Shown here in pieces: positions 22,320 through 31,104 of a DNA stretch of 64,000 nt. The position numbers were made by a program, and so were the translations under genes. The number at the start of each line of letters is the position of its first letter. The first letter of the stretch is position 1. The DNA is taken from NCBI GenBank assembly GCA_031769625.1, contig JAUIMM010000115.1, positions 14,616,501-14,680,500 on the forward strand. The letters are read 5' to 3'. The notes under the pieces are model-generated. The model did not search any database, was not told where the DNA came from, and saw nothing but the letters and a program-made list of their open reading frames with translations. The stretch comes from Taudactylus pleione. Lineage: Eukaryota > Chordata > Amphibia > Anura > Myobatrachidae.

Positions 22320-22777
22320 TGGGCATGAAGTTGCGGCACTCAGGGTACTTGATAAAAGTTTAATATGACATCTCTATAGTGCAACGTTTCTGTGCCAACC
22401 ACCGGCACTGTCCTCAGGCTAAAGAACACTGGGAATCATCTTACCTTAAGTAGCACCCGTGCAGCATGCAGACGCCCAAGCCGGAAGCGGGACTGCTCAC
22501 AAAAATGCAGTACATGTTGACAATTAAATAATGACTATGCAGATTATCATAGAGAAACATAAAACATATATGTATAGATGCATATAAGTAATTCAAATGC
22601 TAGTAAAAATAAAAACTATCAGACTCAATAATAGCTGAATACAAGAAATCAATAATCACATGAAATATTGCAAGCCAAGATTCTCGTTTAGTCCCCTAGG
22701 AGCAAGGGTCCCCAAGCGAAAAATCCAACGGCTTTCCATTTGAAGAAGTTTCAGGCTACGATCACCGCCCCTCAAAT
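22319..22777 (-). mobile_element. PLE-B 3' tail in inverted orientation
   Basis: Reverse complement of the last part of PLE-B, from the endonuclease C-terminus through the hammerhead to CATGCCCAG, where it meets the TA tract. It is joined head to head at about 22,778 to a plus-strand tail. It defines the true 3' end of the PLE-B monomer, because the sequence beyond CATGCCCAG differs between this copy and the tandem copies. Confidence 0.85.
22381..22419 (-). ncRNA. Hammerhead-like motif, inverted PLE-B tail
   Basis: Minus-strand copy of the motif CTGAGGA, stem II AGTGCC/GGCACA, GAAACGTTGC. Confidence 0.55.
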
Positions 22778-23381
22778 GTACGTGTACCACCTGTGGTTTT
22801 CTAATCCCTTGCTCCCAGGGGACTAAATGAGAATCTTGGCTTCCAATATTTCATGTGATTATTGATTTCTTGTATTCAGCTATTATTGAGTCTGATAGTT
22901 TTTATTTTTACTAGCATCTGAATTACTTATATGCATCTATACATATGTTTTTTCTCTTTGATAATCTGCATAGTCATTATTTAATTGTCAACATGTACTG
23001 CATTTTTGTGCGCACTATATTTTAATTGCTATGCTTATTTATCTATGTATTTTGCTTTGTAGTTTATTCATTTCTGCATTTTATCCAGTTGTTATATGTA
23101 GTAGATCAGTGGCGTTTTGTTTTGTTTTGTTATGTTATCTAGGTGATGGGCACATGATGTTGTGAGTGATGATGTCACTCTCAAGCGCCGCCGGTCCGGG
23201 TGAGCGGTCCCGCTTCCGGCTTGGGCGTCTGCATGCTGAACGGGTGCTATTTAAGGTAAGATGATTCCCAGTGTTCTTTAGTCTGAGGACAGTGCCGGTG
23301 GTTGGCACAGAAACGTTGCACTATTGAGATGTCATATTAAACTTTTTTCAAGTACCCTGAGTGCCGCGACTTCATGCCCAG
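22778..23381 (+). mobile_element. PLE-B 3' tail (upstream pseudo-LTR copy)
   Basis: A direct repeat of 26,487-27,450, lacking an internal stretch: the sequence jumps from the Cys-linker coding region (TGTACCACCTGTGGTTTTC) to the endonuclease C-terminus (CAGGGGACTAAA). It ends CATGCCCAG at 23,381 and is followed at once by the start of the full PLE-B monomer, as in the head-to-tail pseudo-LTR arrangement known for Penelope-type elements. Confidence 0.85.
23282..23319 (+). ncRNA. Hammerhead-like motif, upstream PLE-B tail
   Basis: TCTGAGGACAGTGCC, loop, GGCACAGAAACGTTGC. One change (G for T) from the CUGAUGA core. Stem II pairs AGTGCC with GGCAC. Confidence 0.55.
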
Positions 23382-23814
23382 TACTTATCCATTTCTCGCG
23401 GGCACCGGGCCAAGCCATCTAACACCAGGGAGAGCCGGACTTATGGTGATCATATTGTGGGGTATGCAGTGGACATCCTTCATGCCCTTTATTTGTCAAG
23501 GCTCCCCTGACTCTATATAAGTATCCATGCTGTCTCTTCATTGCCCTCTAGCTGTTTTTTATCACAATTGTGGTTTTGCACCTTATGCACTATTTGCACT
23601 TTAGTTTGTTGAACGCTGCTGTTATTTTATGCTGTTCTAATTTTTGCTGGACATATTCTATTTTCTGCTGGACATATCATATTTGCTGACTTTTTCTGTA
23701 CAATATACCCTTGGACTATGGATGTTCTGTTTCTGTTTTTTCATGAAGTGAGCTTTATTTTTTTTGCGTTTAAATCTGCAGTGCTATTTTTTGTAAAAAG
23801 ACATTTTTTTCACT

Positions 23815-24664
23815 ATGGCTACTCCTAGTCAAATATCTGTGATTAGTGGATTCTCCGACACTATGTATGAAATTGGTGACTCCTTTGGTTTTTCTGAACC
23901 CGAAGCTGATAACATTCTACATAAGCAAAGTATGGCTGAACAAAGTGAAGCTTTTAGTTGTGAAGATGTTTATCATGACTTACTAAAACTACATAAAAAA
24001 GAAATTGATTTTCACTTTCATTGTATCTCGCTTAGTGACTACTAAGAGAGATAAGAAAATTCCACGTGGCTTAAGAGTTAGAAATTGCCCTACAATAGAG
24101 CGTAATGATCCCAATTTTTGTAAGAAATGGGTTGGAATACTTAATAAATGTTCTATGGATCTAATTCTTATTATTATTGAGCAAAGTACTAAAGAAATGA
24201 ATGCAATGAAGGAGAAAATGAATGCTCTGGAATTGATACATAAACCCATTTTGCATAACGATATATCAGTTAACTGGTATGATAAATTGCACAATCAGCT
24301 ACAAGTGTATAAGAGAGATCTGATAAAATTTAAAAAAGACAAAAGAGCTAAGGTTGATGCAGACTATGACAACTTTCGGGTATACAAATGGACTGATAGA
24401 GCTCGCCAACATGATATAAGACAACCATTCTTCTGTAGAAGATTGCAAAGAGATAGAGACCCTGAGTGTTCGTATGAATTTTCATCTTCAGCCAGTGATC
24501 TGGAAACTCCTCAGCAGTCAAAAAACTTGGTAGGCACAAAAGGTGTGGTTACGAGGGCAAAATTTACAGGAGGAGGAGTCGCAGATATACGCGACGTGGG
24601 CAACAGTGCAAAAGGCAGAGGAAAAGTGAGAGGTGGTCGGCCGCCGCGGGGGCGAAATGCTTAG
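23815..24664 (+). pseudogene. PLE-B ORF1 (conserved N-terminal domain with basic tail)
   Basis: The ATG at 23,815 opens a frame with FGFSEPEADNIL, CEDVYHDLLKLHKK and ISLSDY. A small indel then moves the reading to the frame that carries IPRGLRVRNCPTIE, FCKKWVGILNKCSMDL, a probable long helix rich in E, K and M, and a Gly/Arg-rich tail (RGRGKVRGGRPPRGRNA-like) ending at 24,664. These blocks align with PLE-A ORF1. Function is unknown; the RGG-like tail suggests nucleic-acid binding. A canonical -1 slippery heptamer sits at 24,520-24,526. The RT frame (-1) is open from 24,499 on, overlapping the ORF1 end by about 165 bases. Confidence 0.6.
24520..24526 (+). promoter_or_regulatory. Canonical -1 frameshift heptamer A AAA AAC in ORF1
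   Basis: In the ORF1 frame the codons read TCA AAA AAC TTG, so the heptamer is in the X XXY YYZ register. The -1 frame has its last stop (TGA) at 24,496-24,498 and is then open into RT. No downstream pseudoknot was worked out. Confidence 0.55.
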
Positions 24665-24672
24665 TCATCAAT

Positions 24673-26921
24673 TTGTCAGACTATGAACTATCACCCCTAG
24701 AGGTCCGCATACTGTCCAAAGGCTTATCTTTTGTGCCTACAAGCAAACCTGACAAATTTGAGTGGCAAATTGATAAATATCGTCTTAATAGGCAACTCAA
24801 ACTAAGAGAATTTTTTTCTAAAATTACCACCAAAGCCAACTCTAACACTGATATACCTCCTGCCCTGTTGCGGTTACAACCCAGGTATAATTTTGACCCC
24901 CCCGTCAAGTAATCCAACTATTAAAACCTTTATGCGGTTGTTAGACCAACAGACTGCATCGTGCTTTGATAAACCACCCTCTAGTAGTAATTACACTGGC
25001 AGTGAATGGTGTGCCTTGAATAAACTTTCCAAGAATCCTGATTTGGTGTTCAGACCGGCCGATAAGGGTGGTACATTGGTCATTCTTAATACAACAGATT
25101 ATATCACTGAAATCCAAAGACAGTTAAGTGATACTGTAACATACAGAAAATTACAAGGTGACCCGACCAATGCATTTAAAAAACAGTTGCATGATATTCT
25201 ATATAGGGCTCTGAATGAAGGATTGATATCTTCTGAACTAATGTCTGCATTAATCCCTGCATACCCCATTGCACCTGTACTATACATCATTCCTAAGGTA
25301 CATAAGACTCTTAACAAGCCGCCTGGACGTCCTATCATCGCTGCTACTAAATCTCTTTTTCAACCGTTGGCTACTTATTTGGATACTCTTTATCAACCTT
25401 GCATCCAGAAAAACCAGTTTAACTTTTGGATATGATGTCACTACTCAATTCTTTAAATGAACTACCAGTTTTTACTTAAGAAATCCTGCTTTGCAGCGTT
25501 GACGTCACCAGTCTATATACACTGTGATACCACACGACCAGGGGTTATTAGCCATGAAGCGTCTTTTAACTGATAACCCTACATATAGTGGGCCTAACAT
25601 CGATTTGATTATTGATTTGTTCTCATTGGTTTTATGTAATAATTTTTTCATTTTTGATGGTAATTTCTATTTGCAATGTGTTGGTTGTGCGATGGGGTCC
25701 AGTGTGGCCCCATCGTACGCCAACACATGCATGTTTGATGTCGAAAACCAAGTCTTTTTTTCGGATAGCAATGTCTCTGATAATATCGTCTTTTATAGAC
25801 GATATATCGACGATTTGCTTATCTTTTGGCGAGGCAGTGAATCAGCCTTTAAACTACTTATTGATAAGCATAATGCTTTGAACCATCCAGTAAAATGTAC
25901 GTACACTATTAGTGCTACCACGGTTAATTTTCTCGATGTACAGATCACTCTTGATCGGGGTAGGATTGATACTTCTTTGTAAACCAAACCTACTGATCGC
26001 AATAATTTGCTTCATATGTAAAGTTTTCATCCTTACCCGCTCAAGAGAGGATTACCATTTTCCCAACTTCTGCGTATTAGACGCATCACTTCCGACCCTA
26101 ATGTTGCCGATATACAGATGGAATCTATGATTCATAAATTTTTGGAAAGGGGGTATGATGAGAAACTTCTCTATGAGACCAAGGCTAAAGTCCTTGGAAT
26201 CAATCGAGAGAATTTATTGAAAAAACATGTTAAACGTTCTAATACTAACATTCTACCATGGGTTACTAAATTTAACACTGCTAGCTCATCTATTAATCAA
26301 ACATCCAGACAACTGTGGTCCATGGTTCAATTTGATACAGAGCTTAAGTTAGCTGATACGAGACTAATGGCTATTTATAAGAGAGGGCGCAAACTCAGAG
26401 ATTTTTTAGTTAAACCTAATGTTTATAACACTTTGTCCCAAAAGCCTAGTAATTTTTTGACTGGCAAAAAAGGTTGTATTAAATGTACATGTACCACCTG
26501 TGGTTTTCTAATCCCTGGTGATACTTTTTGCCATCCACATTCCGGTAATAAAAACTCTATCAATTTTAGACTTACTTGTAATTCTAAGTTTATTATTTAT
26601 CAAATTATTTGCCCTTGCGGGCTTTCTTATATTGGCAAAACCGAACGTTCCTTTAAGGAATGTTGGCTGATCTGTGAGCAGCCATTTCGAGCAGCTCTCT
26701 TGAATGGTGACAGTGAGCAACCAGTGGCACGACACTTTGGTTTAGTTCCCCATCCACTCTCTACTTTGCGTTATCGGATGATCGATCACGTCCCTCAATC
26801 TTTGAGGGGCGGTGATCGTAGCCTGAAACTTCTTCAAATGGAAAGCCGTTGGATTTTTCGCTTGGGGACCCTTGCTCACAGGGGACTAAACGAGAATCTT
26901 GGCTTGCAATATTTCATGTGA
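24673..26921 (+). pseudogene. PLE-B reverse transcriptase with GIY-YIG endonuclease (few frameshifts)
   Basis: The frame opens with LSPLEVRILSKGLSF, then RPADKGGTLVIL (about 25,055), IPKVHKTLNKPPGRPII (about 25,290), motif A (VIPHDQG, about 25,530), motif B VGCAMGSSVAPSYAN (about 25,680), catalytic YIDD (about 25,803) and VNFLDVQITL. After a stop near 25,982 the frame resumes. The linker KCTCTTCG precedes IIYQIICPCGLSYIGKTERS, an intact-looking GIY-YIG core (about 26,600), then ARHFG, DHVPQSLRGGDRSLKLL and the stop at 26,921. Breaks lie near 24,900 (a C7 run), 25,435-25,520 and 25,982. The TTG at 24,673 is not a convincing start; entry by frameshift from ORF1 is an alternative. Confidence 0.88.
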
Positions 26922-27350
26922 TTATTGATTTCTTGTATTCAGCTATTATTGAGTCTGATAGTTTTTATTTTTACTAGCATTTGAATTACTTATATGCATC
27001 TATACATATATGTTTTATGTTTCTCTATGATAATCTGCATAGTCATTATTTAATTGTCAACATGTACTGCATTTTTGTGCGCACTATATTTTAATTGCTA
27101 TGCTTATTTATCTATGTATTTTGCTTTGTAGTTTATTCATTTCTGCATTTTATCCAGTCGTTATATGCAGTAGATCAGTGGTGTTTTATTTTGTTTTGTT
27201 ATGTTATCTAGGTGATGGGCACATGATGTTGTGAGTGATGATGTCACTCTCAAGCGCCGCCGGTCCCGGTGAGCGGTCCCGCTTCCGGCTTGGGCGTCTG
27301 CATGCTGCACGGGTGCTACTTAAGGTAAGATGATTCCCAGTGTTCTTTAG

Positions 27351-27389
27351 CCTGAGGACAGTGCCGGTGGTTGGCACAGAAACGTTGCA
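27351..27389 (+). ncRNA. Hammerhead-like motif of the PLE-B 3' end
   Basis: CCTGAGGACAGTGCC, loop, GGCACAGAAACGTTGC. Identical in layout to the upstream pseudo-LTR copy. Confidence 0.55.
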
Positions 27390-27450
27390 CTGTTGAGATG
27401 TCATATTAAACTTTTTTCAAGTACCCTGAGTGCCGCGACTTCATGCCCAG

Positions 27451-27507
27451 TACTTATCCATTTCTCGCGGGCACCGGGCCAAGCCATCTAACACCAGGGA
27501 GAGCCGG
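27451..27507 (+). mobile_element. First 57 bp of a further tandem PLE-B copy, truncated at a TA tract
   Basis: Matches 23,382-23,438 (TACTTATCC to GAGAGCCGG), then breaks off and meets TGATTATATATA. Confidence 0.85.
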
Positions 27508-27510
27508 TGA

Positions 27511-27523
27511 TTATATATATATA
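27511..27523. repeat. (TA)n tract, right end of PLE-B series
   Basis: Short TA run where the truncated tandem copy stops. Confidence 0.8.
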
Positions 27524-27915
27524 CTTACAATCCTCCACGTGTGTCCAGCGCTGCCCGGCGCCCGGGGCTCACTCCATTGACGTCACACCACCCGTCCAGA
27601 CAGCCAGCGCATCTCAATGATGCGCCCACATCAGGGCGGGGGGAACAGTCTAGGATCGCGTCCCGGTAACCAGGGTAACCCGCAACACCTGACCTACGAT
27701 ATAAAATATACAAACATCATACATACAAATACTAAAAAACATTATACTGTCACCTATAGTGATTACACTAATAACCATATATATACCACCATAAATGAAG
27801 GTGTATGGTGACATGTGAATATTGCGGCCCCTCTTATACGGCTACCCAGACACATATTGAGACAAGGGCACCTTATTCATTTGTTCATAGTGCTGGGAGT
27901 GCCATCCTTGGAATA

Positions 27916-27916
<1 letters not shown>
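27524..27916. mobile_element. Probable PLE terminal fragment between TA tracts
   Basis: A GC-rich left half (with a TGACGTCA palindrome at about 27,578 and an X-box-like motif at 27,666) and an AT-rich right half, lying between two TA tracts like the neighbouring PLE pieces. No hammerhead or coding sequence was recognised, so the assignment rests on context. Confidence 0.35.
27666..27679 (+). promoter_or_regulatory. X-box-like motif GTAACCAGGGTAAC
   Basis: Fits GTNRCC-N2-RGYAAC exactly, as do two of the six motifs in PLE-1. A single site. Confidence 0.4.

Positions 27917-27946
<30 letters not shown>
27917..27946. repeat. (TA)n tract left of PLE-D
   Basis: About fifteen TA units. Confidence 0.9.
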
Positions 27947-27949
<3 letters not shown>

Positions 27950-28335
27950 GTGGAAGCACTGGAGAAGTCTGGGATGACATATATGTGTGTCCCAGATTCC
28001 TATCATCTGTCCAGAGCAGCTTGGTTAGAGCTCCACATGTGAGCTGTGTTGGCGACTGCTATTCTGCAGCAACAGATGATGTCCATCCAGCAGTTGTCCA
28101 GTCATAATTGGTGAACTATGCACATCCACAGCTTTGACTCATGATTTCTATTTTTGTATTTTGTGTCTCATCTTGACGGACACTAGTCTTGAAAAAGGTC
28201 TTGCTTAAGACCGAAACATCGACACGCACAATGAGGTGTCTGACTTAAATGGCTAAATAACTTTCCAAAATTATGTCTCAATAAAAATTGCATTTTAAAG
28301 TGAGTGCCTTCATCCGAGATATTTAAGGATACTTT
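27947..28335 (+). mobile_element. PLE-D terminal fragment
   Basis: Starts at the TA tract with GTGGTGGAAGCACTGG and carries a PLE-type hammerhead motif at 28,187-28,222. It ends in sequence with ATAAAAATTGCATTTTAAAGTGAGTGCC, the position where PLE 3' ends lie in this window. No coding sequence. Confidence 0.55.
28187..28222 (+). ncRNA. Hammerhead-like motif of PLE-D
   Basis: CTTGAAAAAGGTCTT, short loop, AAGACC, GAAACATCGAC. Stem II GGTCTT/AAGACC is perfect; the CUGAUGA core is diverged. Confidence 0.5.
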
Positions 28336-28379
28336 TTTTTATATCCAGATACATTGCAGAAAATGAAATCAGGCTACTG

Positions 28380-28560
28380 ACTATGTAATTGCTTTTCGAA
28401 GACAGCACTCACCTGTCTTCTTAGTAGAAATATCAAAATTTTACCATCATCATTGCATACAGGTGGTTTGACGTTTCGTTCATAAGTGACCTTTCTCAAG
28501 ATAACAGCATTGTCTCAGTCAAAGCACCATAGAAAATTTACAGATTCTTAATTTACATTT
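28380..28560 (-). mobile_element. PLE terminal fragment, minus strand
   Basis: Minus-strand sequence with a PLE-type motif at 28,468-28,503 (CTTGAGAAAGGTC ... GAAACGTC) and AGTGAGTGCTGTC-like sequence similar to the PLE-D tail. It therefore faces PLE-D tail to tail. Confidence 0.45.
28468..28503 (-). ncRNA. Degenerate hammerhead-like motif
   Basis: CTTGAGAAAGGTCAC ... GAACGAAACGTCAAAC on the minus strand. Stem II is weak. Confidence 0.35.
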
Positions 28561-28632
28561 TTTTTAATCAAGTTTAATAAAAGTACTGTAGTAATTTTAA
28601 ATTGCTATACTGCAACATTTGACTCATCTTAA

Positions 28633-29181
28633 GGCCCTCATTCAGAGCCGTACGCTCTGAGCAGAGCGCACGCTCTGAATGAGGGCCGCCCTCCATAATT
28701 ATGGAGCGTCCTCCTGGACGCTCGTATAGCTGTGGGTCACCACCCACAGCCTATACGAGCGTGCAGTTTGATGGCCGCGATGGTCTTGACCAACGCGACC
28801 ATCGCCACTGCGAGCCGGAGCCTGCAGTTGAGTTTTTCAACCGCAAGGCCCGGAGTGATTTTGGCTCTATCAGAGCCAAAATCACTCCCACTGACATCAC
28901 TAGTGATGTCAGTGGGCCAGCTTCTGACGGTAGGCGTTCCCTTGGGAACGCCCCCGTCAGGGAGGCACGCCCCCGGCACGCCCACCAAAGGGGGCGTGCT
29001 GTCAATCAACATCGACAGCACGCCCCCTTTGATCAGACACAACGAGCGAAGGAAAGTCCTTCGCTCGTCGCGTCTGGCGCATGCGCACGACGGAGCTCCC
29101 GCCGTCGTGCGCATGCACAGTGCACAACATCGACCCACTTGCGAGCGGACAGCCGCTTGCGAGTGGGTCTGAATCAGGCCC
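28633..29181 (+). mobile_element. Multi-hairpin MITE, copy 1 (549 bp, TAA duplication)
   Basis: The ends are GGCCCTCATTCAGAGCC and, inverted, GGGCCTGATTCAGACCC, flanked by TAA at 28,630-28,632 and 29,182-29,184. The interior is a chain of about twelve inverted repeats: 28,633-28,687; 28,691-28,706; 28,718-28,762; 28,770-28,803; a weak one at about 28,806-28,854; 28,852-28,888 (17-bp stem, 3-base loop); 28,887-28,916 (30-bp perfect palindrome); 28,924-28,960; 28,986-29,031 (18-bp stem); 29,042-29,068; 29,079-29,116 (15-bp stem); 29,132-29,169. Almost no base lies outside a stem. The 3-bp duplication suggests PIF/Harbinger-type mobilisation. The ORFs across it on both strands are shadows of the palindromes. 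Confidence 0.85.
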
Positions 29182-29184
29182 TAA

Positions 29185-29359
29185 GTATACTATTACTATA
29201 GTAGTATTGAAGAGAATGCTTAAGTCAGCACTGCTTTGTTCCTTTGTTTTTGTTTTGTGCTTGAATCTTAATGGGCAATCAGCGTATTCTCTTTTTCATA
29301 TATTACCATTTGAGTATTATAATCTTTAATGTAGTATATTAGCCCAGCAGGTATGTATG

Positions 29360-29396
<37 letters not shown>

Positions 29397-31101
29397 GCAG
29401 TTTACCACTTATTTTTTAAATGTGAATGCTAGTAATTCATTTTCAAGCTCACTGAGGGTGTGATGGTAGGGGGGGGGGAAATATATTTATTAAATATGGA
29501 TTCTATTGAATTAATGTGTGGCTGGTTGCAGTGAGAGAGTCCTAATTATCCAATGTGGGTACTATGCATTTAACATTGAGGCTGATTTGGGAAGGGAGGC
29601 CAAAAGAGTATTTATTCACTGGTAGGCTTTCCATATGTCATGCACATTTCCTTTTTCCAAACAAAAGCCCAACATTACAGGATCTGCCATTGTGGCATTG
29701 AAGAGCAAGGGGCATACCTCAATGACCCGATTCACCATCTCCCATATTTCCCACGCAGAATGTTGATAAGTATGATCTTAAATGATTATCGAATACAATC
29801 TTATGTGTGTAAAATCTTACCAAACATCTATTTATAGTTTATCTGTCACTGGTTACAGAGTGCAGCCTTCTGTAATCAACTGTTTACCAAATACCATATA
29901 GTTTCTGTAAATGTTTATAGAAAGCATCTTAAAATTGACACCAGGAAAAAAACACCATTCATATTCCTTCTACCAAAGTGCAGTATAAAATAGCATATGT
30001 GAGCTATTAAGCAGTCTTTACAAACAGTAATGATTCTCATTTTATTGAGAAAATGGAAAAAATGGCTGGTTAAAGACCCAGGTAAACCAATCAGCTCAAA
30101 TCAACAGCTCCAGAAAATTCAACCGTCTGGTGTTCCTGCAGTTAACAGTAAAAATTCAGATTTATAAATTAGGTATATAGACCATAATGGTGTAGCAGAC
30201 CCGTAAGCGATTACTAGTATTGATTACTGCCGGCTCCTGCTGTTAGTGACCTTGTATACAGTCAGGTACTGTATAGGCTACCTCCTTCCGTTGAAGCCAG
30301 TCGGGACACCGAGGGTTTTATACGGCAGCTGCCTTTTAACCCTGAGGTTCCTTACTTCAGGGATATTAGTTCCCGTTTCCTGAGGCATGTAACACGGCTT
30401 GGCGTCCTGGTAATGAATGGCCAGAAGCCTCATGGTTAATGGGGAAGGGAGCATGCAATATATCAGCAGTGGTTAGGGCTTAAAAAAAGGGGGATTATTG
30501 GTCTTTTTTCTATATAATGATAGGTAGCTGATTCATTGCTATAGGACACTTCTCCACTTATCCCTCCAAAGACATTAATGATTGTCTGCTTTATGTAAAC
30601 ATGCTTGTTATCTAAAAATGTATTAACTTATCCAGACAGAACATAAAAAATACAATAATTTACATTTACCTTCTTTTATATTATAAAAAAAAGGAAATAA
30701 AATTGCAGTTAGTATTCCTTTAAAATGACCCTTATATAGCTCAGGAATACAATTATGGCTATTTGGCACATAGATGTAAAAGAACTTGTCATTGATGTAA
30801 TTGAGGATGCCATTTAGTAACATACAAAGAAAACTGAAAGAGAACACTCTAACTTCCTACTTGCAACAATTAAATAAATATAAGGACAAATTTGGATCTA
30901 CAATTGTGAGCATAAAAACTCTTCACTACAAACACCTACAATCTGCTTATCCAGGACAGTCACAACTGGACTCCCTGTTTGGACACGGCAAGAACTCAAC
31001 ACTCCAATTGCTATAAATTCTGCTGGCTTTCTTGTTTTCACAAACATCTCAAAGCACACTGTATCAGTTGTATGTCAACCTGCCTCTTTACACTTGGAAA
31101 T
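29185..31101. other. Spacer between the two multi-hairpin MITEs
   Basis: Mostly AT-rich unremarkable DNA with a (TA)n tract at 29,357-29,381 followed by a T run to 29,396. The block 30,180-30,480 is more GC-balanced and may be an old repeat, but I cannot name it. No supported ORF. Confidence 0.45.
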
Positions 31102-31104
31102 ACT

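Larger units (their letters stand above)
23382..27450 (+). mobile_element. PLE-B, full-length monomer of about 4.07 kb
   Basis: It begins TACTTATCC directly after the upstream tail and ends CATGCCCAG at 27,450, where the same TACTTATCC starts another copy. Order: 5' UTR of about 430 bp, N-terminal domain, ORF1, RT, Cys linker, GIY-YIG endonuclease (stop at 26,921), 3' UTR with GTAAGA at 27,325 and hammerhead at 27,351-27,389. Coding lesions are few compared with PLE-A. Confidence 0.88.

Noticed and set aside
18548..26921. The RT genes as host telomerase
   Set aside because: The motifs are PLE type, fused to GIY-YIG, frameshifted and in several copies.
28701..29201. ORFs of up to 166 aa on both strands over the first multi-hairpin MITE
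   Set aside because: They overlap on both strands, follow GC-rich palindromes and have no domain. The 550-bp element is non-coding.
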